A stretch of DNA of 10,085 nucleotides, taken from Rhodospirillaceae bacterium. Its GTDB lineage: Bacteria > Pseudomonadota > Alphaproteobacteria > MPNO01 > UBA2964. Both the position numbers and the translations under genes were made by a program. Numbering within the stretch: position 1 is the stretch's first letter; each line of letters opens with the position of its first letter. The notes beneath the pieces were generated by a model. The model made no database searches and was not told the origin of the DNA. It was given only the letters and a program-made list of their open reading frames with translations. Location of the stretch: the NCBI GenBank assembly GCA_002724505.1, contig PBOV01000052.1, positions 1-10,085 on the forward strand. Reading direction: 5' to 3'. Of the stretch, positions 1 through 7,119 are shown piece after piece.

Positions 1-266
1 TCTTTTGGATTGACCGACCAACTTTTCGCCAGCATTGGCGAATAATCGGCTGTTTTGAAATCATAACGGCAGAGACAACCGTATACGTTGCACCAGATGC
101 CATACATCTGGGCAGCCGAATCTTGGTATGGGTTCCACCCATAAATATTCCCGGTGGCGCCAATCACCACCTTCTTTTGGGCTTTTGCCGACGTCGCCGT
201 CAGCGTGACCGCAGCGACCATAGTCAGCACGGTAGCCAAAGATTTAAAACTTAGTAAAGCACGCAT
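1..266 (-). CDS. ABC transporter substrate-binding protein, family 5 (peptide/nickel type), N-terminal part
   Basis: This is the first 88 codons of an exported solute-binding protein; the rest lies beyond the left edge. The start ATG (264-266) follows a very strong GGA-repeat Shine-Dalgarno site. Residues 1-29 form a signal peptide: an Arg/Lys-containing n-region, a hydrophobic Ala/Val/Leu/Thr core, and an S-A-K-A end that suggests cleavage before Gln30. The mature start (KKVVIGATGN) leads into YGCLCRYDFKTADYSPMLAKSW at about residues 62-83, typical of the SBP_bac_5 fold (DppA/OppA/NikA relatives), where 'L..YD....Y.P.LA.SW' is the usual early motif. It should bind a ligand in the periplasm and deliver it to a permease. 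It lies 41 bp downstream of an alpha/beta hydrolase on the same strand, so co-transcription is likely. The ATPases at 5023-7001 are its plausible partners. The ligand is unknown; membership of the family does not mean the ligand is a peptide. Confidence 0.88.
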   Translation of the reverse strand, partial: MRALLSFKSLATVLTMVAAVTLTATSAKAQKKVVIGATGNIYGWNPYQDSAAQMYGIWCNVYGCLCRYDFKTADYSPMLAKSWSVNPK

Positions 267-271
267 CACAT

Positions 272-283
272 TCCTCCTCCTCT
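272..283 (-). promoter_or_regulatory. Strong ribosome binding site of the substrate-binding protein gene
   Basis: Read on the minus strand, the sequence is AGAGGAGGAGGA, three GGA repeats, with AGGAGG six bases before the ATG at 266. An in-frame ATG further upstream is impossible because the nearby ATG at 271 is followed at once by TGA. This is the strongest Shine-Dalgarno site in the window. It fits a binding protein that must be made in excess over its transporter. Confidence 0.8.
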
Positions 284-307
284 GTTCAAAGATATGATTT
301 TAAAAAC

Positions 308-1627
308 TCATTGATCGAAATAGCCATTCATAATCGCATCATGCCAAATTTTTGTAACAACCGGGCAAACGCCGAGAGGCAATCCTTCCTCAGTTCGCCA
401 GTATGAATGCACACCCGTGCCCAACTGGATAAACCTAAATTTGGGTGCTGGATTTAGTTCGGAATAGCGCCTAGTAAGAAACTCGTATGTCGGTACGGTG
501 TGATCCCGACTGTAATCGCAAATCCCGTGCAGTAGATTAGGAACGGGCTTTACACCATCGCCCTCAAGGGGGACGCCATAACCGAGGTACTCATTAACCA
601 GTGCATCAGTTTCTTCTTTGTTAAAACCTTGATATTCCGCCGCTACTTGCGCCGCCTCGGTCAAACAAGACGGGGTACGGTTATGATACCAGTTCTCCGC
701 CTTAAACTGCGGAAATCGCTTGGCTTCATCCCATTGCTCGAATAGTTCTTCCATAACTTGTGCTAGACGAAAAAGTGGCTGCTTCCCCTCCGCCAGCGCT
801 AGCTCCGCGCCCTTATAGCGAGCGAGTTCCCGCCAATCCCGGATCAGTACATAATTAAAAGGCGTCGGCCAATCGTGTTTGGTCATTTCGTTAAAAAACT
901 GACCGAAGGGCGAGTTTTCAATACCCACTAAACCACGTATATTTTCTACTCGCTGCATCGCTGTATGGACAAATGGACCACCTGTTGAATGTCCATGCAC
1001 ATATATTGACCATTCATGAGGAGGAAAATGCCGCGCACAAACGTCCAGCATCGCATCAACAATTGCCTTTGGCCATGCACCCATGCGCACATGAAAATTT
1101 GACCCCGGCTTAGACACCGCATATTGCCGAGAACCATAGATTTCACGGTGACTAGTATCAACCTTCACGTCATATTGATCCCGAGTAATCTCTTCGCCCT
1201 TCAGCCAAACCGGTGTTCGAACCGATCCGTCGTCATGAAAGGTATCGCCGGGCCAATTGTGATCCGGGCTATCGAAATAAAATCGGCCAGGGTAGGTCAT
1301 ATTACAAACTTTGTAGCCGCGTTTGCCACAAAACGTCTGAGCCAATCGCTCGATTGAACGCCAATCAGACGCGCCCCCATGCATCATAAAAATAGCGAGT
1401 TTTTTTCCGTCTGGCCCTACCGCAACTTTAGATGTTTCTGCGGGTTCATAGACGATATTACCAATATCCCAATCTAGACCATTGGAATGAATTCGGAATA
1501 CATCTTCGGTTTCAGTGTAGGCAATATCAGGCTCAGCCAGAATGGCATCCGAAAGTCGGATGAGCTCATCCTTTTCAATCCGAATAGGTGGTTGCCAGTC
1601 TTTTGACTGCATTTTCTTTGTCGCCAT
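308..1627 (-). CDS. Alpha/beta hydrolase family protein (paralogue of the gene at 1743-3035)
   Basis: This 439-residue protein has no signal peptide or membrane segment and is presumably a cytoplasmic serine hydrolase. An early strand ends in HGG (residues 83-85), the usual place for oxyanion-hole contacts. The nucleophile elbow is GHSTGG, with Ser214 as nucleophile. Asp375 (in SRDHTVP) and His407 (in GVHSYW) are plausible acid and base. It is longer than common esterases (about 280-320 residues), with a long insert at residues 115-200. It shares STGGPF, an HDWP motif (251-254) and a C-terminal GYFD with the upstream neighbour, so the two are paralogues. Between the genes lie 115 bp. The ATG at 1627 is preceded by AGGGCGGT, four bases upstream, a rather close and imperfect Shine-Dalgarno. 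Substrate unknown; an esterase, lactonase or amidase role is possible. I recognise no named gene. Confidence 0.82.
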   Translation of the reverse strand: MATKKMQSKDWQPPIRIEKDELIRLSDAILAEPDIAYTETEDVFRIHSNGLDWDIGNIVYEPAETSKVAVGPDGKKLAIFMMHGGASDWRSIERLAQTFCGKRGYKVCNMTYPGRFYFDSPDHNWPGDTFHDDGSVRTPVWLKGEEITRDQYDVKVDTSHREIYGSRQYAVSKPGSNFHVRMGAWPKAIVDAMLDVCARHFPPHEWSIYVHGHSTGGPFVHTAMQRVENIRGLVGIENSPFGQFFNEMTKHDWPTPFNYVLIRDWRELARYKGAELALAEGKQPLFRLAQVMEELFEQWDEAKRFPQFKAENWYHNRTPSCLTEAAQVAAEYQGFNKEETDALVNEYLGYGVPLEGDGVKPVPNLLHGICDYSRDHTVPTYEFLTRRYSELNPAPKFRFIQLGTGVHSYWRTEEGLPLGVCPVVTKIWHDAIMNGYFDQ

Positions 1628-1742
1628 AACTACCGCCCTGTGAGGCTGGTGACCACCCCTTTATGGGGCATGTCGATATCATTATCCATAACGCTATCAC
1701 GAGAATTACAGACTGGCGAGTCTTCCACAAAACTTTTATGTC
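1628..1742. other. Intergenic spacer between the two alpha/beta hydrolase genes
   Basis: This 115-bp spacer is long for an operon, so an internal promoter is possible. It contains two small hairpin-capable repeats: CCCC-N5-GGGG around 1656-1668, and AGACT-GGCG-AGTCT at 1710-1723. Neither is followed by a T-run on either strand, so I do not call a terminator. I see no coding potential. Confidence 0.4.
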
Positions 1743-3035
1743 TTAATCGTAGTAACCGCTTTCGATCAGTTTAAACCAAATGCGCCCAACAGTCTTACAA
1801 GTATCGTGCAAGATATCGTGGCGAAAATCTTCCAAGCGCACTACGCGGTAATTTTTGCAATAACGCTCGCTGACTTTTCTCGCTGCATCAACCTTCCACG
1901 GCTGGATCACTTGGTCGAGGGTCCCATTCATTTCTAATATAGCAACATCGCTAAGTTCATCCGGTGGATAAAGAGGTAGCATGATCTTCTGCAAAAATTC
2001 CGCAAATCCGGCGTTACGATCCATTTCCGGCAGAAAGTCTGACTGCCATAAACGCGTTGCATGTTCTGTCAAGGCCGCGACATTGTAATGCATGAAAACA
2101 TCCTCGATTGATTTAAAGTTCGGAGCATGCATTGACTCTTCAAACCATTCTTCACGCTTTTTTTCATCAATATGAGTTGTGTAGAATAGAAAATCAGGCC
2201 TACCCCGTTCCCTTACGCGTAAACAGGACTGCTCATAAGGCCAATCATGATTGCCAGTGCTGGCGCGGCTATAAAGGTAAGCTGACGGGTTATTGGACGT
2301 ACCCCACCCCAAAATGCCATCAGGCGTTAAATGCCGACATAAGGCCCAAAGGAATGGTCCCCCTGTGGAAAACCCCCAATAAAGTAAAAGGATATCTTCG
2401 CGTGACTTCTCGTGATTTTTCAGGGCGAACGCAGCACCCTGTCTATATCCCTCCACAATCGTATCAGGTGTCGCGGCCAACATTTGATCATAGAGTTCCG
2501 TCCCTTCAACCGGAAGGCGGTATGTATCACTGCCGGTTGGGCTAGCCTGCCCCTCAGAGGCATGGGAGGTATAATCGCTACTCGACCAATATTTCCGCTG
2601 ATGCCGGTTGAAGATAGGCATCCGTTCGCCGAGGGGGATTTTCTTCCAGCTACCCTCATCATTAAAGAAGTTCCAACGTCCCAGGCGCGGCACAATTGCA
2701 ACGGCCACGCCACGGCTAGCAAGCCACGGCGCCATCCCGGGTTTTTTTTCGTAGGTTTCGATAAACCCGTTACCATTATCCTTACCACCCTCACCGCAAA
2801 TTAGAAGAATTTCGCGACCATTGTGTAAACGCGGGATATCGGGCTTAAAGGTCGTCACCACCTGTGTAAAAACCTTTCCATACCTCTCGAAATCAATGTA
2901 TTCGATTGTTTTGGTAAAGCTGGTTGTCACTGGAAAAGCATCGCAAGCCATAATATTCGCAAGTATTTCCTTTGACAGGATTTCATTATCAGCCGGCAAT
3001 ACAACGATTTCTTCGTCACTCATTTTTTTCTCCAT
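1743..3035 (-). CDS. Alpha/beta hydrolase family protein
   Basis: This 430-residue protein has no signal peptide and is probably cytoplasmic. The nucleophile elbow is WGFSTGG, with Ser223 as nucleophile. Asp374 (in NGTLDQVIQPW) and His406 (in FRHDILHD) fit the acid and base of a serine-hydrolase triad. Where the paralogue has HGG, this protein has CGEGG, so the oxyanion-side loop differs. Shared features with the downstream paralogue are STGGPF, HDWP, a similar RG-V...GR..FF/RFYFD stretch after the first strands, and a C-terminal GYYD. The open frame extends upstream to 3074, but I chose the ATG at 3035 because AAGGGGGT lies seven bases before it. The ATG at 3023, with GGAG six bases ahead, is a close rival; there the protein would be 426 residues. 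It is first in a probable operon with the second hydrolase and the binding protein. Substrate unknown. Confidence 0.82.
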   Translation of the reverse strand: MEKKMSDEEIVVLPADNEILSKEILANIMACDAFPVTTSFTKTIEYIDFERYGKVFTQVVTTFKPDIPRLHNGREILLICGEGGKDNGNGFIETYEKKPGMAPWLASRGVAVAIVPRLGRWNFFNDEGSWKKIPLGERMPIFNRHQRKYWSSSDYTSHASEGQASPTGSDTYRLPVEGTELYDQMLAATPDTIVEGYRQGAAFALKNHEKSREDILLLYWGFSTGGPFLWALCRHLTPDGILGWGTSNNPSAYLYSRASTGNHDWPYEQSCLRVRERGRPDFLFYTTHIDEKKREEWFEESMHAPNFKSIEDVFMHYNVAALTEHATRLWQSDFLPEMDRNAGFAEFLQKIMLPLYPPDELSDVAILEMNGTLDQVIQPWKVDAARKVSERYCKNYRVVRLEDFRHDILHDTCKTVGRIWFKLIESGYYD

Positions 3036-3122
3036 TATTCGGACCCCCTTCATGACACCGTTTGTTTTTAACATGAAAGGCAGTAGGGTTTTGCAACTTA
3101 AACATAATAAGGGAGAAGCGTC
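3036..3122. promoter_or_regulatory. Divergent intergenic region between alpha/beta hydrolase and amidase genes
   Basis: These 87 bp must hold the start signals for two divergent genes, or promoters that overlap their 5' ends. It is AT-rich in the middle. On the minus strand TTGCAA (near 3093) followed 17 bases later by TGTTAA is a weak -35/-10 pair. On the plus strand CATAAT sits just before the amidase Shine-Dalgarno, but no matching -35 is visible. I cannot place promoters with certainty, and I see no clear operator. Confidence 0.35.
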
Positions 3123-4511
3123 ATGGCAGCAGAAACAACACCGACGGCATCCGTTGCTTCATACAACCCCAAGGCACCGGGGTTGATTACCTGGCATAAT
3201 GCCATTCCGCGATTTCTCGACAAGAGTGACACGCCGCGCGCCTATCTGGAACGCTGCATCGAAACAATTGATGACCGCGAACCAACGATAAATGCTTTTG
3301 TATCAATAGATTTGGAAGTTGCTCGTAAGGCTGCAGATAAAGCGACGACGCGTTACAAAAACAATCAGCCCCTTTCCGCAGTAGACGGCATGCCGTTTGT
3401 CGTAAAAGACCTATACGAAGTAAAAGGCATGCCAACTGAACTCGGGAGCCCGGCAATGCGGGGTTATGGTGGGGATAAAGATTGTGCACATGCTCGTGCG
3501 TTGCGCGAAGGAGGGGCGGCAATTTTAGGAAAGACGGTCACCACAGAATTTGGTTCCAGAGACGCCGGCCCTACACGGAACCCTTTTGACATTAAACGGA
3601 CACCTGGCGGGTCATCAAGCGGCACCTCTGCTGCCGTTGGCGCAGGTATGGTCCCTGCTGGTAGCGGAAGTCAAGTGCGGGGCTCTATTCTTCGCCCTGC
3701 AGGCTATTGCGGCAATTTTGCTATAAAACCAACCTTTGGTGCCCTTAATAGGTTGGGTGGTCATTCAATGTCCCCGTCTCAATCTGTTCTAGGTGTCCAT
3801 GGGGGCTCAATAGAAGACGTTTGGGGAACGGCCTTTTATATTTCATCGTCTGCCGGTGGCGACCCCGGTCATCCAGGCCTATATGGCACGAATTCTTTGG
3901 GCGCAGCACAAAAACCTGCTCGTCTCGTGCGACTCGACACTCTCGGTTGGCAAAACACAGAAGACGAAACCAAAGCAAAATTTGAGGAATTCATCGGGTC
4001 AATTTCAGATAAGGGTGTTGAAATTGTGTCGCGGAGGGAAGATGCCGAGATTGAAGTATTCGAACAAACTCTCCAAACCATCCCAGACTTTCTGGGGGAT
4101 ATGTTTTGTTGGGAAATGCAGTGGCCGGGAAAAACTCAGCGGGACAAGGGCGAACATTATATTTCTGAAGGTATATTGGAAAGGATTGCCCACGGTGAAA
4201 CGATGAAAATCGAAGATTATCGCCGTTGCCTCGATATGCGCCAGACACTACGCGAAAGTTTTGATACTATCCGCGGAAAAGGTGACGCCTTTATACTTCT
4301 TTCAGCGCAGGGACCTGCACCTTTGGCATCAACCGGCACTGGCAACCCCACCTTTGGTGACGTTACATCCTGTCTCGGTGCCCCCGGTTATAATCTGCCA
4401 CTGCTTGAAGATCGCGGAATGCCGATGGGAATCCAGATCATGGGATTTCCACATGAAGACTTTGTATTGGGCAAAATTGGAAAATGGCTTGGTGAGGAAT
4501 TTCTAACATAA
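3123..4511 (+). CDS. Amidase signature family hydrolase
   Basis: This 462-residue enzyme hydrolyses a C-N amide bond through a Ser-cisSer-Lys triad. Lys95 lies in PFVVKDLYEVKG. The Gly/Ser-rich stretch begins GGSSSGTSAA (162-171), making Ser164 the cis-serine, and GSILRPAGYCG gives nucleophile Ser188. The 24-residue distance between the two serines is the same as Ser217 to Ser241 in fatty acid amide hydrolase. The C-terminal TGNPTFGDVTSCLGAPGYNLP and PMGIQIMG segments are usual for the family, and the length is normal. The loop before the nucleophile reads GSQVRGS, where relatives have GTDxGGS or GSQTGGS: Arg186 replaces a Gly whose backbone helps build the oxyanion hole. The start ATG follows GGGAG at good spacing. 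There is no signal peptide. The gene is alone on its strand between two minus-strand operons. The amide substrate is unknown; a GatA role is unlikely because no gatB or gatC partner is present. Confidence 0.92.
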   Translation: MAAETTPTASVASYNPKAPGLITWHNAIPRFLDKSDTPRAYLERCIETIDDREPTINAFVSIDLEVARKAADKATTRYKNNQPLSAVDGMPFVVKDLYEVKGMPTELGSPAMRGYGGDKDCAHARALREGGAAILGKTVTTEFGSRDAGPTRNPFDIKRTPGGSSSGTSAAVGAGMVPAGSGSQVRGSILRPAGYCGNFAIKPTFGALNRLGGHSMSPSQSVLGVHGGSIEDVWGTAFYISSSAGGDPGHPGLYGTNSLGAAQKPARLVRLDTLGWQNTEDETKAKFEEFIGSISDKGVEIVSRREDAEIEVFEQTLQTIPDFLGDMFCWEMQWPGKTQRDKGEHYISEGILERIAHGETMKIEDYRRCLDMRQTLRESFDTIRGKGDAFILLSAQGPAPLASTGTGNPTFGDVTSCLGAPGYNLPLLEDRGMPMGIQIMGFPHEDFVLGKIGKWLGEEFLT

Positions 4512-4520
4512 GCCCATTTA

Positions 4521-4565
4521 ATTTAAGGTCTGGCCGTCGAAGCATTAAACCCCGATACCTTAAAT
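4521..4565. repeat. Inverted repeat in the convergent intergenic region
   Basis: ATTTAAGGT (4521-4529) and ACCTTAAAT (4557-4565) form a perfect 9-bp inverted repeat with a 27-base loop. It sits in the 68-bp gap between the convergent amidase and VOC genes, where a two-way terminator would be expected. The stem is AT-rich and no T-run follows on either strand, so a terminator is only a weak suggestion. Confidence 0.35.
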
Positions 4566-4579
4566 GACGTCCTTTACTA

Positions 4580-4984
4580 TTATTCGACGGGTACTCGCCA
4601 AGATGAAGTCGCATGTTCTTTGCTAGTTACATCCAAAACGACCCCATTGGGATCACGATATTTCCGTTCAAATTCTGGGCCGTCACCAACATTCTGAATT
4701 TGACCATGATAAGTGCCGCCAGCGCCCTCTACTTGCGCACTTGCTTCAGGTACGTCATCGACTAGAAAACCCATATGGTGCAAGCCGATATAGTCGGGGC
4801 CCCGCTCGTCAGGTGCATTATCATTCGATCGCAAATGCAGGATTGCCAGGGATACTACGCCATCAGATAACATGATCGCCACTTTGGATTGCCGGACCCG
4901 CTCCATACCAAAAGCCTTTTCATAGAACTTGGCCGTTGTTTCTAGATCCTTTGCACTAATGGCTATATGACGTAACTTAGACAT
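4580..4984 (-). CDS. VOC superfamily (glyoxalase/bleomycin resistance fold) protein
   Basis: This is a 134-residue single-domain-pair VOC protein. The first module opens with LRHIAISAKDLETTAKFYEKAFGM, the classic start of the fold, with His6 as a likely metal ligand. The second module holds GLHHMGFLVDDV (His69/His70 at about the second ligand position) and closes with RDPNGVVLDVT, where the usual Glu ligand is replaced by Asp118 if the alignment holds. VOC enzymes include glyoxalase I, methylmalonyl-CoA epimerase, ring-cleavage dioxygenases and resistance proteins; the sequence does not choose among them. The open frame continues upstream into the ATPase gene, but the ATG at 4984 is chosen because GAGG lies about eight bases before it and the family fold starts there. 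It begins 38 bp after the ATPase stop, so it is probably the last gene of the transporter operon and may act on the imported compound. Confidence 0.85.
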   Translation of the reverse strand: MSKLRHIAISAKDLETTAKFYEKAFGMERVRQSKVAIMLSDGVVSLAILHLRSNDNAPDERGPDYIGLHHMGFLVDDVPEASAQVEGAGGTYHGQIQNVGDGPEFERKYRDPNGVVLDVTSKEHATSSWRVPVE

Positions 4985-5022
4985 TTTAAAATCCTCTAAT
5001 TTATTTGATTTCTTTATTATAG

Positions 5023-6006
5023 TCAGTTTGGTTTGACTATGGCACCCGGTCCAAAGACGTGGCAGGCAATACCATGATCGCCGTCGTAAGCCAGCTGCGG
5101 TTCCTCTTCCGCGCAAATTTTCTTTGCGAACTGGCAGCGGGGATGAAAACTACATCCAGATGGTGGGTTAATTGGACTTGGCACATCACCCTGCAGAACA
5201 ATCCTTTCGGCCTTGCGCGTAGGATCAGGTACAGGTGCAGCCGATAACAATGCCCTCGTATAGGGGTGCTGGCTATCCGCATAAATTTGATCAGCCGAGG
5301 CAATTTCAACAATTTTGCCGAGATACATAACCGCTACCCTATCACTCACATGCTCAACAATTCGCAAATCGTGCGAAATGAAAAAGTAAGTAAGATCGAA
5401 TTCTTCCTGTAAATCTTGCAACAGGTTCAATATTTGCGCCTGAATAGAGACATCAAGTGCGGAGACCGCTTCATCAGCTACGATAAATTTGGCATTTAAC
5501 GCCAACGCCCGCGCCACCCCAATGCGTTGACGTTGACCCCCAGAAAACTCGTGGGGGTAACGGCCATACTGTTCTTCCCGCAGCCCAACCTTAGAAAGCA
5601 AGGCCATAACGCGGTCCTTGAGCTCATCACCGCTCGCAATACCGTGTATCTGAAGTCCCTCACCAATAATTTCTCCAACTCTCATCCGGGGGTTTAGGGA
5701 TGCATAAGGGTCTTGAAATATAATTTGCATCTTGCGGCGCATCTCCCGCATACGATCAAAATCCATATCCGTGATTTTTTCGTTCTCGAAAACAATCTCT
5801 CCTGAAGTCGGCTCAATCAACCTCAACAAACATCTACCTAATGTTGATTTTCCGCAGCCCGATTCACCAACTAAGCCCAATGTTTCCCCATCTTCTACAG
5901 ACAAAGAGACACCATCCACAGCCTTAACATCACCGGTCTTTCGACCAAAAAAACCTGCCGCAATTGGAAAGTATTTTACGAGATTTTTAATTTCAAGAAG
6001 TGCCAT
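5023..6006 (-). CDS. Peptide-type ABC transporter ATP-binding protein (DppF/OppF-like)
   Basis: This 327-residue cytoplasmic ATPase powers import through a dipeptide/oligopeptide-type ABC transporter. In order: Walker A GESGCGKS (47-54), Q-loop FQDPYASLNP with Gln98, signature FSGGQRQR (154-161), Walker B FIVADE with Glu179, and switch His212 in ISHDL. The C-terminal oligopeptide-transporter extension includes HPYTRALLSAAPVPDP and four cysteines (285, 291, 298, 315). The ATG at 6006 is favoured over an upstream in-frame ATG at 6060, which would lie inside the preceding gene; AGGAA lies about six bases ahead. The stop of the preceding ATPase is only eight bases upstream and its TAG forms part of this Shine-Dalgarno, so translational coupling is likely. 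It should pair with the ATPase at 6015-7001. The F-type label rests on gene order and the Y-A-S-L-N-P Q-loop. Confidence 0.93.
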   Translation of the reverse strand: MALLEIKNLVKYFPIAAGFFGRKTGDVKAVDGVSLSVEDGETLGLVGESGCGKSTLGRCLLRLIEPTSGEIVFENEKITDMDFDRMREMRRKMQIIFQDPYASLNPRMRVGEIIGEGLQIHGIASGDELKDRVMALLSKVGLREEQYGRYPHEFSGGQRQRIGVARALALNAKFIVADEAVSALDVSIQAQILNLLQDLQEEFDLTYFFISHDLRIVEHVSDRVAVMYLGKIVEIASADQIYADSQHPYTRALLSAAPVPDPTRKAERIVLQGDVPSPINPPSGCSFHPRCQFAKKICAEEEPQLAYDGDHGIACHVFGPGAIVKPN

Positions 6007-6014
6007 CTTTTTTC

Positions 6015-7001
6015 CTACGCTGCTTCCGCAGATGCTGAGACTTTTAGACAAGAAACCCAATGGCCAGATTCGATTTCAATTAATTCCGGTTGCGAGCGGC
6101 CACACTGATCCTCTGCTTGCGAACAACGGTCCCGGAAACGGCAACCTGACGGCCAATCCAATGGACTTGGGACTATACCGGGGATTGCTTCCAACCGTTT
6201 CGCAGACTTGTCAACAACACCCGGTACGGAATTCATCAACCCAATCGTATAGGGGTGAGATGGTCGAGCAAATATAATTTCTGGTTTGGCTCGCTCGACA
6301 ATCTTTCCAGCGTACATGACCGCCACTTCATCGGCCTGTTCAGCCACGACGCCAAGATCATGCGTAATAAGAAGGACAGACATACCAAGACGTTCCTGGA
6401 GCTCCTTTATAAGCTCAAGGATCTGCGCCTGAATAGTCACATCAAGAGCTGTAGTCGGCTCGTCTGCCATCAACAATTTTGGATTACAGCTCAGCGCCAT
6501 TGCAATCATGACGCGTTGGCGCATGCCGCCACTCAGTTGATGTGGAAAATCTTTTATACGTTTCTGCGGCTCCGCAATATTAACTAGCTCCAACATTTCA
6601 ATCGCCCGCTCGCGAGCTTCTTTAACAGTGACGCCTTGATGAAGACGTACGGATTCAGAGATTTGTTCACCGACCGAAAACACGGGGTTTAGTGAGGTCA
6701 TTGGTTCTTGGAAAATCATCGAAATTTCATTGCCGCGAATATCACGCATCTCAGCTTCGGAACAATTCGCTAGATTTTTATCTCGATAAAGAATTTCTCC
6801 GCCAATTACCTTTCCAATTCCTTTCGACAAAAGCCGCATCACCGAAAGAGCGGTTACACTTTTGCCGCAGCCGGATTCCCCGACCAAACCCATGGTTTTA
6901 CCTTCTTCAATATCAAACGTAACGCCATCAACCGCCCGCACTTCACCATCGCTTGTAAAGAAAGATGTCTGCAAATTATTTATTTCTAATAACGTAGTCA
7001 T
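6015..7001 (-). CDS. Peptide-type ABC transporter ATP-binding protein (DppD/OppD-like)
   Basis: This 328-residue protein is the first gene of the minus-strand transporter operon. Motifs in order: Walker A GESGCGKS (41-48), Q-loop [12 protein letters not shown] with Gln98, signature LSGGMRQR (156-163), Walker B LLMADEP with Glu181, and His214 in ITHDL. The GGM signature and Q-loop EPMTSLNP are typical of the D subunit. The C-terminal extension carries [12 protein letters not shown] and cysteines 287, 293, 300 and 318, spaced x5, x6 and x17, as in relatives reported to hold a [4Fe-4S] cluster. The open frame extends to 7037, but the ATG at 7001 has AGGGG about seven bases ahead and gives the usual family N-terminus. 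With the downstream ATPase it should form the heterodimeric motor. No permease gene is adjacent, which is unusual for this transporter class. The cognate binding protein is probably the one at 1-266. Confidence 0.93.
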   Translation of the reverse strand: MTTLLEINNLQTSFFTSDGEVRAVDGVTFDIEEGKTMGLVGESGCGKSVTALSVMRLLSKGIGKVIGGEILYRDKNLANCSEAEMRDIRGNEISMIFQEPMTSLNPVFSVGEQISESVRLHQGVTVKEARERAIEMLELVNIAEPQKRIKDFPHQLSGGMRQRVMIAMALSCNPKLLMADEPTTALDVTIQAQILELIKELQERLGMSVLLITHDLGVVAEQADEVAVMYAGKIVERAKPEIIFARPSHPYTIGLMNSVPGVVDKSAKRLEAIPGIVPSPLDWPSGCRFRDRCSQAEDQCGRSQPELIEIESGHWVSCLKVSASAEAA

Positions 7002-7053
7002 GCCGGCCCCTGTTTTATCTGATCCTAATCCCAACATAATACTCAGACTTTTT

Positions 7054-7067
7054 ATGGATTATTCCAT
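7054..7067. repeat. Short inverted repeat overlapping the putative -10 of the transporter operon
   Basis: ATGGA-TTAT-TCCAT is a perfect 5-bp inverted repeat with a 4-base centre. It covers the putative -10 hexamer of the minus-strand promoter, a position where a repressor could act. It is short enough to arise by chance. Confidence 0.25.
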
Positions 7068-7087
7068 TAAACTTGCTTACTTGTCAC
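7058..7087 (-). promoter_or_regulatory. Putative sigma-70 type promoter for the ABC ATPase operon
   Basis: On the minus strand GTGACA (7082-7087) matches the -35 consensus at five of six positions. AATAAT (7058-7063) matches the -10 consensus at five of six, with an 18-base spacer. It would start transcription about 50 bases before the ATG at 7001. Found by eye; spacer one base longer than ideal. Confidence 0.35.
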
Positions 7088-7119
7088 ACCCCAACCTGAT
7101 TCATTTCCTGCCACTACCC

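Noticed and set aside
1710-1723. AGACT-GGCG-AGTCT hairpin after the first alpha/beta hydrolase gene, considered as a terminator
   Set aside because: The stem is only five base pairs and no T-run follows on the minus strand.
2132-2804. Overlapping plus-strand open frames within the alpha/beta hydrolase gene
   Set aside because: Low-complexity, non-conserved translations antisense to the hydrolase catalytic core; no start signals.
3187-3522. A 111-codon minus-strand open frame within the amidase gene
   Set aside because: Antisense to the conserved amidase Lys region; no recognisable domain or start site.
4985-5116. N-terminal extension of the VOC protein to 178 residues
   Set aside because: The extension overlaps the end of the ATPase gene, is basic and unlike the fold; the internal ATG at 4984 has its own GAGG site and the family start.
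5732-6277. A 181-codon open frame on the plus strand across both ABC ATPase genes
   Set aside because: It is antisense to two well-supported ATPase genes and spans their junction. Its protein resembles no domain I know, and no Shine-Dalgarno supports it.
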